From positions 2,181,501 to 2,245,500 of the forward strand of contig NZ_CP013118.1 of NCBI RefSeq assembly GCF_001443605.1: a stretch of DNA of 64,000 nt. The letters are read 5' to 3'. The first letter of the stretch is position 1; each line of letters begins with the position of its first letter. The position numbers and the translations under genes are program-made. Origin of the DNA: Salinivirga cyanobacteriivorans (lineage in GTDB: Bacteria; Bacteroidota; Bacteroidia; Bacteroidales; Salinivirgaceae). The notes under the pieces are model-generated. The model saw only the letters and a program-made list of their open reading frames with translations, did no database searches and was not told the DNA's origin. Positions 17,673 through 26,816 of this stretch are shown here, in pieces.

Positions 17673-19094
17673 ATGCTTAGATATCTATTTTGGTTAAGTA
17701 TTACCATCGTATTTCTGTCTTGCATCAAACAGGTTCAAACAGAGCCGAAGAAAACAGTAAATCGCGACTTAACAGAAATTAAAAAATCAGACACATTAAA
17801 AGCCCTGGTTACTTATAGTGCCACAAGCTATTTTTTATACCGCGGGCAACCCATGGGTTATGAATATGAGCTATTAAAACGGTTAGGTAAACAATTAGAT
17901 GTAAACATTGAGATCACGGTTACGCAAAACCTGAACAACATGCTCGAAGCATTGAACAATGGTGAAGTAGATATAGTTGCCCATGGCCTTGCTGTTACCT
18001 CAGAAAGGAAGGAAAAAGTTTCTTTTACCGATTACCTTTACCTTACCCAACAGGTGCTCGTGCAAAAAAAACCCGATAACTGGCGGCAATTATCATGGGC
18101 CGAAACGCAAAAATCGCTCATTCACGACGCCATTGAACTCATTGGCGACACTGTTGCTGTGAGGGCAAACTCATCATACCTTAAACGGCTGCAGAACCTT
18201 TCTAAAGAAATTGGAGGAAAAATACACATCGACACTTTGAATGGCAACCTCTCTACGGATGAAATAATACAAATGGTGGTAGATGGAAAAATCAAATACA
18301 CCATTGCAGATAAAAATCTGGCGCAAATTAATGCCTCCTATTATCCGGTATTAAACATTGATGTACCTGTGAGTTTCTCGCAACGCATAGCCTGGGCAGT
18401 ACGAGACAACTCTCCCGAACTGCTTGATTCTGTGAATAAGTGGATAAAACAAGAGCGAAAAGATGCAGTTTATTATGTCATTTACAACAAATATTTTAAA
18501 AACAAAAGAGACTTCAGGCGCCGCATTAAAAGCGACTTCTACAGTCTTAATAAAAATCAAATCAGCCAATACGACCCACTTATTAAACGTAATGCAAAAA
18601 ACTTAAATTGGGATTGGCGACTTTTAGCATCATTAATTTACCAGGAAAGCCGCTTTAAACCTGCTGCAAAATCGTGGGCCGGTGCAAAAGGCCTTATGCA
18701 AATGATGCCTGCTACCGCAAAAGAGATGGGAGTAAAAAACAGGCTCGACCCTGAAGATAATATCCGGGGTGGTACGAAGTACCTCAAACAGCTCTTTGGC
18801 AATTTCAATCAGATAGAAGATACAACCCAACGCATTATGTTTGCTATGGCTTCATATAATTGCGGTTATCAGCATGTGAGAGACGCTCAGCGTTTAGCTG
18901 AGGCTAATAACCTGAACCCCAAAAGGTGGACAAATAATGTAGATTCAATGATTTTGGCGCTGAGTTATCCAAAAAACTACAATAAAGAATTCATAAATTA
19001 TGGGTATGTGCGCGGTATTGAACCATTCAAATATGTCAACCAGATTTTTGAAAGGTTTGAACATTATAAAAAATTCATCACTTTAATAGAATGA
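17673..19094 (+). CDS. MltF-like membrane-bound lytic murein transglycosylase (lipoprotein)
   Basis: A 473-residue two-domain protein. A lipoprotein signal (IVFLSC, Cys17) precedes an amino-acid-binding-like SBP_bac_3 domain (about 40-275). A GH23 lytic transglycosylase domain follows (about 290-460). The catalytic Glu is E325 in IYQESRF, followed by GAKGLMQMMPATA and later YNCGYQHV. MltF cleaves peptidoglycan with formation of 1,6-anhydro ends, and its N-terminal domain senses cell-wall fragments. It stands alone with a 155-base leader that shows no clear promoter. Confidence 0.92.
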   Translation: MLRYLFWLSITIVFLSCIKQVQTEPKKTVNRDLTEIKKSDTLKALVTYSATSYFLYRGQPMGYEYELLKRLGKQLDVNIEITVTQNLNNMLEALNNGEVDIVAHGLAVTSERKEKVSFTDYLYLTQQVLVQKKPDNWRQLSWAETQKSLIHDAIELIGDTVAVRANSSYLKRLQNLSKEIGGKIHIDTLNGNLSTDEIIQMVVDGKIKYTIADKNLAQINASYYPVLNIDVPVSFSQRIAWAVRDNSPELLDSVNKWIKQERKDAVYYVIYNKYFKNKRDFRRRIKSDFYSLNKNQISQYDPLIKRNAKNLNWDWRLLASLIYQESRFKPAAKSWAGAKGLMQMMPATAKEMGVKNRLDPEDNIRGGTKYLKQLFGNFNQIEDTTQRIMFAMASYNCGYQHVRDAQRLAEANNLNPKRWTNNVDSMILALSYPKNYNKEFINYGYVRGIEPFKYVNQIFERFEHYKKFITLIE

Positions 19095-19202
19095 CCTTAA
19101 AATATATTTTAACACTGATCCATTATATAAAAAAATACAGTAAATTTCAGACAGTTTTTTACAGCTAACCACTACAACTAACAAAGATACAAACAACTGA
19201 AA

Positions 19203-21191
19203 ATGAAAGTAATTGAACACACATGGATTCCCATGTCCGATGGCGTACGTCTGTCGGCAAAAATTTGGATCCCCGATGGCGCAGCGCACACCCCTGTACC
19301 AGCAATTCTGGAGTACATACCCTACCGCAAAAGAGATTTTAAAGCGGTTCGGGATGAAGAGACATACACTTTTTATGCGCAGCATGGATACGCTGGTGTA
19401 CGCGTCGACCTCCGCGGCAGCGGTGAGTCAGAAGGTATTTTACAAGACGAGTATCTGCAACAAGAACTCGATGATGGGCTGGAAATATTGAGCTGGATTG
19501 CAGCGCAGGATTGGTGCAACGGTAATGTAGGCATAATCGGGATATCATGGGGAGGATTTAATGGCCTGCAACTGGCAGCGCTTCAGCCACCAGAATTGAA
19601 AGCTGTTGTCTCTGTAGCCTCATCAGACGACCGCTACCAGGATGATGTGCACTATATGGGCGGAAATTTACTTACTGACAATTTAAGCTGGGCATCAACC
19701 ATGTTTGCATACAACTCCTGCCCGCCCGACCCTGAACTGGTAGGCGAAAAATGGTTCGACATGTGGATGGAGCGCCTCGAAGGAAGTGGTTTGTGGCTCA
19801 AAAAATGGCTGGAGCATCAACGGTACGACGATTATTGGCGTCATGCCTCAGTTATGTTCAATTACGATAAAATTAAGGCTCCTGTTTATGTGGTAAGTGG
19901 CTGGGCTGATGGGTACTCGAACACCATTTTCAGATTGCTCGAAAACCTGAAGGTTCCGACAAAAGGACTGGTCGGCCCCTGGGGACATAAATATCCGCAC
20001 CACGGAAGCCCCGGACCTAAAATTGATTTTCTTGATGAAACCCGCCGTTGGTGGGACAGATGGCTTAAAGACGAACAAAACGGCATTGATAAAGAACCCA
20101 GGCTCCGCGTGTGGATGCAGGATACGGTTTCCCCAATATCAAGTAGTCGGCCGGGACGCTGGGTAGGTGAAAAAGATTACACAACGCCCAATATTCACAT
20201 GCAAAAGTACCACCTGAAGCCTGCTACATTGGACAAATCCGATAAAATCGATGATTTTATACCTGAAATGACCATACAAAGCCCGTTAAGTGTAGGGTTA
20301 TTTGCGGGTAAATGGCTTTCCTATTCGGCAACTACAGATTTGCCAAGCGACCAGCGCGAGGAAGATGGCGGAGCCCTAATTTTCGACACGCTGCCGCTGG
20401 AAGATGATTTGGAAATTCTTGGAGCTCCCCAAGTTGAATTAGCCCTGAGCAGCGATAAGCCTGTGGGAATGGTAGCCGTTCGTTTGTCAGATGTAGCTCC
20501 CAATGGCAGAGCTACACGCGTAACTTATGGCGTACTGAATTTAACGCATCGCGATAGCGACGAAAACCCTACGGAACTGGAACCCGGTAAAAAATATAAA
20601 GTTAAAGTTGATATGAACTATATTGCTCAAAGGTTCCCCAAAGGACATCAACTGAGGTTGGCCATATCAACATCATACTGGCCTCTGACCTGGCCATCGC
20701 CCGAACCTGTGCGGTTAACAATCTACCCGGGAGAGTCATTGTTCTCTGTTCCAGAACGAGTCAAAGGACTTGACCAAAACGATTTGCGCGACCTCGACAC
20801 ACATGAATCAACCGGGGGAATGAATACAACCACAATTATTCCGGCTCATCGTGAATGGAAAGTAGAACACGACATGGCCAATAACGAGGTGAGTTTAAAT
20901 GTGGTAAACAACGATGCCAAATACCGGCTGGACGATATCAACTGGACTATTCAGAAAAAAGTACAGGAGCGATATTCGTATAAAAATAACAATTACGATA
21001 CCGTGCGTGGTGAAGTAAAAAGTGAACGCACTTTTGAGCGGGACGACTGGTTTGCAAAAACAATCACACGAACCGTGTTAACAAGTACGCGTACCCATTT
21101 TATCATTCGTGCCACCCTTGATACATACCACGGCGATGTGCGTGTATTCAGCAAATCATGGGATGAGCAAATTAAACGTGATTTATTATAA
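19203..21191 (+). CDS. CocE/NonD-family (X-Pro dipeptidyl-peptidase S15-like) hydrolase
   Basis: A 662-residue alpha/beta hydrolase. The nucleophile elbow GISWGGFNG lies near residue 117, the acid region in GWADGYSN near 235 and the His in GPWGHKYPHHGSPG near 262. A C-terminal jelly-roll (PepX_C) follows from about residue 370. No signal peptide is seen, so it is probably cytoplasmic. Relatives hydrolyse amides, esters or N-acyl dipeptides. Its stop is 12 bases before an ATP-grasp gene, suggesting that the two act on the same amide-linked compound. The substrate is unknown. Confidence 0.85.
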   Translation: MKVIEHTWIPMSDGVRLSAKIWIPDGAAHTPVPAILEYIPYRKRDFKAVRDEETYTFYAQHGYAGVRVDLRGSGESEGILQDEYLQQELDDGLEILSWIAAQDWCNGNVGIIGISWGGFNGLQLAALQPPELKAVVSVASSDDRYQDDVHYMGGNLLTDNLSWASTMFAYNSCPPDPELVGEKWFDMWMERLEGSGLWLKKWLEHQRYDDYWRHASVMFNYDKIKAPVYVVSGWADGYSNTIFRLLENLKVPTKGLVGPWGHKYPHHGSPGPKIDFLDETRRWWDRWLKDEQNGIDKEPRLRVWMQDTVSPISSSRPGRWVGEKDYTTPNIHMQKYHLKPATLDKSDKIDDFIPEMTIQSPLSVGLFAGKWLSYSATTDLPSDQREEDGGALIFDTLPLEDDLEILGAPQVELALSSDKPVGMVAVRLSDVAPNGRATRVTYGVLNLTHRDSDENPTELEPGKKYKVKVDMNYIAQRFPKGHQLRLAISTSYWPLTWPSPEPVRLTIYPGESLFSVPERVKGLDQNDLRDLDTHESTGGMNTTTIIPAHREWKVEHDMANNEVSLNVVNNDAKYRLDDINWTIQKKVQERYSYKNNNYDTVRGEVKSERTFERDDWFAKTITRTVLTSTRTHFIIRATLDTYHGDVRVFSKSWDEQIKRDLL

Positions 21192-21203
21192 AAAATTTAA
21201 AAC

Positions 21204-22499
21204 ATGGATAAGAAACAAATATTTATCGTAGGACTTGATGACTTCAACCTTAAGAAACTGCAAAACCTGCCCGAGGCAGCATATTGCGATTTTCATGCTG
21301 CTTTGCACATTTCAGAAATGCGCAATGTGGAACAGTATGATATGGAAAAACTAATCAATTTGTGTTTTGAAAGAATTGATAAACACGGTAAAATCGATGG
21401 CATAGCCAGCTATTACGACTTTCCTGGCACCATGTTGGTTCCTATTATTGCAGAAAAATATAACCTTCCGGGGCCATCGCTGGAGGCTATGACCAAGTGT
21501 GAAAACAAATACTGGAGCCGATTGGAGCAGAGCAAAGTAATTCCGGAACATATTCCTCAGTTTAAAGCTTTTGATCCATTCGATGACAATGCATTTGAAA
21601 AAATTGGCATGATTACACCATATTGGGTAAAACCCATTAAATCGTTCCGTTCATTTTTAGCCTACAAAATCAATGGCGAAGCACAATTTCGTGAGAATAT
21701 GGAAGAGGTGAAAAAGCACATCGACTTTATGGCCGAGCCATTTAACTATTTGATGAAACAATACAACATGCCTGAAGAGTTTGCTAATATGGAAGAACGC
21801 ATGATAGCTGAGAGTCCGATTACCGGGCACCAGTGTACGGTGGAAGGATATGTGAACAATGGCAATGTGGTCGTTTATGGTATTGTGGACAGCATAAGGG
21901 AAGGTGACAGATCATCATTTGGTCGCTATGAGTACCCTTCATCGCTACCACAGGAAATTCAGTTTCGTATGGCCGATGTAACCCGCCGTGTAGTTCAGCA
22001 ACTTGGGCTCGATCATTCACCTTTCAATATTGAGTATTTTTACAATCCCACAGCCGATGAAGTTTACTTTTTGGAGATTAACCCGCGTATTTCACAGGCA
22101 CACACTGATATATTTGAAAAGATTCACGGTATTTCGCACCACTCCATCATGCTGAATCTGGCTTTGGGACAAAAACCCAAAACATTGGGAAATAATGGGG
22201 AATTCAATAAGGCGGCCAACTTTATGTTGCGTACGTTCGAACCCGGAACAATTAAAAAAGTACCCACTGAATCGGAGATTAAAATCCTGAAAAAATTCAT
22301 CCCTTCATTGGAGGTAAAAGTACAGGTAAAAGAAGGTATGCACCTTAAAGATTTGCAGGGGCAGGACAGTTATAGTTTTGAGCTGGCCAACATTTTTATT
22401 GGCGGCAGAGATCAAAATGAGCTGGTAGAGCGCTACAACAAATGTATGGATGGCCTTACGTTTGACATTGAATATGATGAAGCTGTTCAACTGTACTAA
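21204..22499 (+). CDS. ATP-grasp ligase of unknown substrate, paired with the CocE hydrolase
   Basis: A 431-residue protein with an ATP-grasp arrangement. An N-terminal pre-ATP domain (residues 1-95) ends in PGPSLEAMTKCENKYWSRL. The central domain carries WVKPIKSFRS and a long insertion, and the metal-binding end is VYFLEINPRISQAH (E and N of the family motif). Such enzymes make acyl-phosphate intermediates and join carboxylates to amines or thiols. It resembles biotin carboxylase or carbamoyl-phosphate synthase only at the fold level. It is tightly coupled to the upstream hydrolase. The product is unknown. Confidence 0.75.
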   Translation: MDKKQIFIVGLDDFNLKKLQNLPEAAYCDFHAALHISEMRNVEQYDMEKLINLCFERIDKHGKIDGIASYYDFPGTMLVPIIAEKYNLPGPSLEAMTKCENKYWSRLEQSKVIPEHIPQFKAFDPFDDNAFEKIGMITPYWVKPIKSFRSFLAYKINGEAQFRENMEEVKKHIDFMAEPFNYLMKQYNMPEEFANMEERMIAESPITGHQCTVEGYVNNGNVVVYGIVDSIREGDRSSFGRYEYPSSLPQEIQFRMADVTRRVVQQLGLDHSPFNIEYFYNPTADEVYFLEINPRISQAHTDIFEKIHGISHHSIMLNLALGQKPKTLGNNGEFNKAANFMLRTFEPGTIKKVPTESEIKILKKFIPSLEVKVQVKEGMHLKDLQGQDSYSFELANIFIGGRDQNELVERYNKCMDGLTFDIEYDEAVQLY

Positions 22500-22519
22500 A
22501 GAATAACCCGATATTTTTC

Positions 22520-22558
22520 AGAAAAGGATTCTATTTATCTTTAATGGAATCCTTTTCT
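22520..22558. terminator. bidirectional hairpin terminator between convergent genes
   Basis: AGAAAAGGATTC (22520-22531) and GAATCCTTTTCT (22547-22558) form a perfect 12 bp stem with a 15-base loop. The flanking A and T runs are parts of the stem. It follows the ATP-grasp gene on the plus strand, and on the minus strand it spans the last codons and stop of the Na/Pi transporter, so one arm is coding sequence. Confidence 0.7.
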
Positions 22559-24192
22559 ATTGCACCAATAGCACGCCGCGCAATTCGGCGCGCCAGGCTG
22601 TGCAGCCTCCTTGCCACTTCTAATAATTCTACTTCAAAACGAATTATAGAAACACGATGTTCCTCAGAATCACCCAATCTGGAATACACATGCCGGTGTA
22701 CTTTTGCGTGGTCCTCTGCAAACTGATCTTTGCTTTCCGTTACTGACTCTGCTTTTGGCTTGTCTTTTTCCTGAAAAGCCGTTATTGCATCAGCCAGGTA
22801 GGCATTAGCCTGTTCATATAAATCAAGCAACATTTTGTGCGTCTCCTCACTCACTTCAAAACCAAGCTTCAGTCGATGCTCTGCAGCTTCTACCACACTG
22901 GTGGTATAAAGGTCTCCTGCATTTTCAATGATGTTAGCAATATCTGTCTGGCGTCGCACACGTTCCATTTCATGCTCTGACAATTCTTTTTGCTGAATTT
23001 GACTGATATAGCTTAAAATACGTTCGTGCCACGAATCCAGTATGTCGTCTCTTTTTCGTAAATCATCGAGGTTGGAGCGTGTTCCGCGAATGGCCAGGGG
23101 AATGCTATCGCTTGCAATATGGACAAGATCCTGCCCCATCTCTTTCAGGGTTTTTTCAACCATATCGAGGGCCAGGTTGGCGTGTTTTAAATAGTAGTCG
23201 TCGAGCAAAGGTACAGTACGATCGGCAGGAGCTTTGTCGGGCAAAATCCTCTTGATCAGATGAGCTACAGATTTTGTAAAACCAATAAACAACAGGGCAT
23301 TGCCAATATTAAAGATAGTGTGGGCATTGGCAATTTGACGTCCAACATCATTTTTCGAAATATCTGCAACCAGCTCACTTAATTGCGGTATTAAAAAAGC
23401 AAAAATAATGGCGCCCAATGAATTGAACAACACATGTGCAAGTGCAACCTGCACGGCAGGCCTTGGTTTACCAATTGCAGCTAGCAAAGCTGTGACACAG
23501 GTTCCAATATTGGCGCCAATTATCATAGCCACGCCGGTTTCGATATTTAACAAACCTTGCGAGGCGAGTACAATTACTACACCTGTGGTAGCCGATGAGC
23601 TTTGCACAAGGGCTGTAAAAAAAGCTCCGAATAAAATCCCATATACAGGGAGTGCGGTGTTTTTCATCACTTCCATAAAGGGCTCAAAACTGCGGAGTGG
23701 CATTGTAGCCCGGGTCATTAAGTTCATTCCAAGAAAAACCAGGCCCAATCCCAGTAAAATATATCCGTAATTTTTAAGCCGGCGAAACTTAGTAATGGTA
23801 GTCAATACATAACCCACAGCCACAATCAGCAATGCCGATTCGGTTACTTTAAATGCAATAATTTGCGCTGTGATGGTGGTCCCAATATTGGCACCTAAAA
23901 TAATTCCCAGTGTTTTGGAGAACTCCATAAGACCGGCCGACACAAAACCAACAACCAGGACGGTAGTAATTGAAGAAGACTGAATTACAGCTGTTATACC
24001 AGCTCCTGCGGTAAGCGAGGTCCAGCGGTTGCGGGTCATTTTGGCCAAAAAGTTAGTCAGTCTATTGCCTGCAGCAGCCTTCAAACCATTGGTCATTTGG
24101 ACCATGCCATATAAAAAGAGGGCAAGTCCCCCGGCCAGACCCAAAGCAACTTCCCACCAGTTAATTTGAACAATGGTTTCCTGTGTTTCCAT
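22531..24192 (-). CDS. Na+/phosphate cotransporter family protein with C-terminal PhoU-like domain
   Basis: A 553-residue protein. Two inverted membrane repeats carry the family QSSS signatures (AVIQSSSITTVLVVG near residue 68 and ALVQSSSATTGVVIV near 196) and GANIGTT/GANIGTC motifs. A C-terminal helical PhoU-like region (about 350-545) follows. The YjbB/NptA type exchanges Na+ and inorganic phosphate. It is monocistronic, with the next upstream gene oriented the same way but 36 bases away and unrelated. Confidence 0.9.
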   Translation of the reverse strand: METQETIVQINWWEVALGLAGGLALFLYGMVQMTNGLKAAAGNRLTNFLAKMTRNRWTSLTAGAGITAVIQSSSITTVLVVGFVSAGLMEFSKTLGIILGANIGTTITAQIIAFKVTESALLIVAVGYVLTTITKFRRLKNYGYILLGLGLVFLGMNLMTRATMPLRSFEPFMEVMKNTALPVYGILFGAFFTALVQSSSATTGVVIVLASQGLLNIETGVAMIIGANIGTCVTALLAAIGKPRPAVQVALAHVLFNSLGAIIFAFLIPQLSELVADISKNDVGRQIANAHTIFNIGNALLFIGFTKSVAHLIKRILPDKAPADRTVPLLDDYYLKHANLALDMVEKTLKEMGQDLVHIASDSIPLAIRGTRSNLDDLRKRDDILDSWHERILSYISQIQQKELSEHEMERVRRQTDIANIIENAGDLYTTSVVEAAEHRLKLGFEVSEETHKMLLDLYEQANAYLADAITAFQEKDKPKAESVTESKDQFAEDHAKVHRHVYSRLGDSEEHRVSIIRFEVELLEVARRLHSLARRIARRAIGAIEKDSIKDK

Positions 24193-24228
24193 AAAAAACC
24201 TGTTTAAAAAAATTACATGTATTTTAAG

Positions 24229-25341
24229 TTAATCTCTCCCTGCCTGTGCGTTTTCTCTGTTTACAACAGCTTCAAATAAGCGTAAGTATTTTTCCTTATT
24301 GGCATCAATGGAATAGCGATTAACGATGGTTGCCCGCCCCGCGGCACCTATCTCTTTCCGTAAAACAGCATTGTCGATGAGTTGTTTGAGTGTATGTGCC
24401 CACTCCTGATCATTCGCTGCTAAATAACCATTCACACCATGCTCAATAATTTCCGTATTCACTCCCACAGGCGACATCACCGCAGGAATACCAACCGACA
24501 TGTATTGCAGGCCTTTAAAACCGCACTTCCCTCTTGACCATTCATCATCGGGTAACGGCATAACCCCAATGTCGATTTCGTTTAGTCGTGCTACCTCATC
24601 ATGTGCCGACCAGGGTACATTTTCAACTTCAATGCGCTCATCATCGATGCCTGCGTCGGCAATCACACGAATTTTCAATTGACCGTTATAAGCCTTCTGG
24701 AGCTTTTCCAATACCGGAATGAGCAACCGAAAATGTTTCAGAGTGGTACTGCTGCCAGTCCAGCCAATGCGCACATAGTTTTGCTCAGATTTTTTTTCCC
24801 GTGGTTGGTGGTATGATGTATCAATGGTGGTTGGAATAATTTCCACGTTGTCGTTAAATTGTTTTGCATAATTGGCCAAGTACTGGTTTCCAGCAATAAC
24901 CAAAGTCGAAAAAGCGCAAATCTCCCCTGTTTTCTCAGGTCTTTTAAGCCATTTCAATTCTTTATTGGCATCTGAAACATCATTCAGCCAAATGGCATCG
25001 TCGAAATCAAAAATGATGGGCACGCCTTTACGCTTAATTTTTCGCTCAAAACGGGTCCGGCCAAGCATAAAAGCTTCGCGGTAAATAAAAACGGCATTGT
25101 ACTGCTTTACCCTGGCCACATGCCTGCAACGTCTGAAATAAGACTTAATTACAATAAATAACTTTAGAAAATAGTTGTGTCTTTTGTAAAAGTTCCGATC
25201 GTCCCATGCTGTGAGCAGGTTGGCATAATCAATTTCGTAGCCGTTGGCCTGCAAATGCGGAATAAAATGTTCACAACGAAAACGCTGACCGGGGGAACGG
25301 TTCATTCGGTGCGGAACAATATATAAAATGCGTTTTTTCAA
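24229..25341 (-). CDS. glycosyltransferase, group 1 (GT4-like)
   Basis: A 370-residue GT-B enzyme. The C-terminal donor domain shows IGWTGSSTTLKHF, then FKGLQYMSVGIPAVMSPVGV, in which the usual E is replaced by Q/Y at one position. The N-terminal domain begins ILYIVPHRMNRSPGQRF. The start is TTG at 25341, overlapping the stop of the upstream gene as TTGA, so the two are translationally coupled. It probably adds a sugar in surface polysaccharide assembly; donor and acceptor are unknown. Confidence 0.8.
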   Translation of the reverse strand: MKKRILYIVPHRMNRSPGQRFRCEHFIPHLQANGYEIDYANLLTAWDDRNFYKRHNYFLKLFIVIKSYFRRCRHVARVKQYNAVFIYREAFMLGRTRFERKIKRKGVPIIFDFDDAIWLNDVSDANKELKWLKRPEKTGEICAFSTLVIAGNQYLANYAKQFNDNVEIIPTTIDTSYHQPREKKSEQNYVRIGWTGSSTTLKHFRLLIPVLEKLQKAYNGQLKIRVIADAGIDDERIEVENVPWSAHDEVARLNEIDIGVMPLPDDEWSRGKCGFKGLQYMSVGIPAVMSPVGVNTEIIEHGVNGYLAANDQEWAHTLKQLIDNAVLRKEIGAAGRATIVNRYSIDANKEKYLRLFEAVVNRENAQAGRD

Positions 25342-26558
25342 AGTTCTGAATAAATTTCATGGTATTTTTCAATACCATCGGTTAATGAAAAATATTGACG
25401 GGCAACTTTAACAAGCTGATCCTGGTTTATTGCAGGGCCATTAAAGTATGTGTTTAATGTTTGCCTGTAAGCGCTTTCAGTAAAATCATGCACCAATAAA
25501 TCCGGAAAATGTTGCTTATAAATCAAATCCACATCGCCTACACCAGCATTGGCAATCGCTGGAATACCCATACCCAGAATTTCAGCCAACTTGGTTGGAG
25601 ATGATGCCTGCTTGGAAAAAACCGGCTTGATGAAAAACAAAGATAAATCTGACAATGAAAGCAATGCAGGCACATCATGGCGCGCCACACCGTGGCAAAC
25701 AATCTGCTGATTATCAATATTTTTATGAGCGGCCTCTGATTTAATTTTTTCTGCTTCGTCGGGTGTAATAAAAAGCATTTTGGCTTTAGGTTTAAACTCC
25801 AACAATACTTTAAAAAAATCGAGCATTTCAGACAGCATATACCATGAACCTATTGAGCCCAAATAAGATAGCACAAAGTCGTATTTCAACGCCAATGCCT
25901 CCCTAAAAGAAGCCTTTTTAGATTCATCAATGTTTTCAGGAGAAAAATGATCAAAATCGGCACAACATGGAATTACAGCAACCTCATCCGCCTTCAAATT
26001 CAAAAAAGGCCATTGCTGAATAATATTCTTACCTGCCTGCGTGAGACTCACAACAGCATCGGCAGTTTGAAATAAGCTTCGCTCTTTATTTTTAAAATAC
26101 GTATAAACCAGATTAAAAACCGGATTTTTTTTGTTCCATATACCTCCTTCAGCCCGCTCATCGGGCCAAAAGCCCCGCATATCGAATAATAGTTTCACGC
26201 CATATTTGCTTTGCAAAACCTGTCCGGCCATTGCAGGCAAATACCCCCGGGCGTGTGCCACATCAAATGCCTTTTCGCGATGCAGCTTTAGAGCAAGTTT
26301 TTTCATTTTATGAAAATCTTTCAGCGAGGATAAAACAGGTGGGGTGGATGTATAACTTTGCGGGGCCCACTCAATATTAAAATCATCGCAAATTGCTTTT
26401 ATATGCTTACTTTGAGCTGCGTACCGGTTGGGTTTTTCAAAAGAGAGCAGGGTTATTTTATGACCTTTTTTCGAGAGCCCGCCAAGGTACGGAAGTACCT
26501 GCGACTGCCCGAGTGGATCGGTCATTCCATCGTATGATATGTACAATACTTTTTTCAA
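25338..26558 (-). CDS. glycosyltransferase, group 1 (GT4-like)
   Basis: A 406-residue GT-B enzyme beginning with VLYISYDGMTDPLGQSQVLP, a common opening of Bacteroidota GT4 proteins with the acceptor-domain Gly-rich loop. Later it has LSYLGSIGSWY and the donor-site PTKLAEILGMGIPAIANAGV, containing the conserved E. The start codon is TTG at 26558. It overlaps the second glycosyltransferase by four bases. The divergent membrane protein at 26817 may polymerise or process their product. Confidence 0.85.
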   Translation of the reverse strand: MKKVLYISYDGMTDPLGQSQVLPYLGGLSKKGHKITLLSFEKPNRYAAQSKHIKAICDDFNIEWAPQSYTSTPPVLSSLKDFHKMKKLALKLHREKAFDVAHARGYLPAMAGQVLQSKYGVKLLFDMRGFWPDERAEGGIWNKKNPVFNLVYTYFKNKERSLFQTADAVVSLTQAGKNIIQQWPFLNLKADEVAVIPCCADFDHFSPENIDESKKASFREALALKYDFVLSYLGSIGSWYMLSEMLDFFKVLLEFKPKAKMLFITPDEAEKIKSEAAHKNIDNQQIVCHGVARHDVPALLSLSDLSLFFIKPVFSKQASSPTKLAEILGMGIPAIANAGVGDVDLIYKQHFPDLLVHDFTESAYRQTLNTYFNGPAINQDQLVKVARQYFSLTDGIEKYHEIYSEL

Positions 26559-26816
26559 TACGGGTATAAATCAGCGGCCATCTTTTTAAATGCACAAAAA
26601 ACGCAACCAAAATACAAAAAGACGGCCATTGGAGCAAAAAGAGGGGCAAAGAAGTCGAAATTAAAAAGAAAAACAGGTAAACAGACCTATAATTTAGTTT
26701 ATGTAAGCAACAATTGCTTAAAGTACGGTTTTAGCACATCTAATTGATCATTTTCAATCCGAAAGTTTTATCTTCGCAATACTTACCCTGAAGTAAAATA
26801 AAAGAGACGATTGGAA

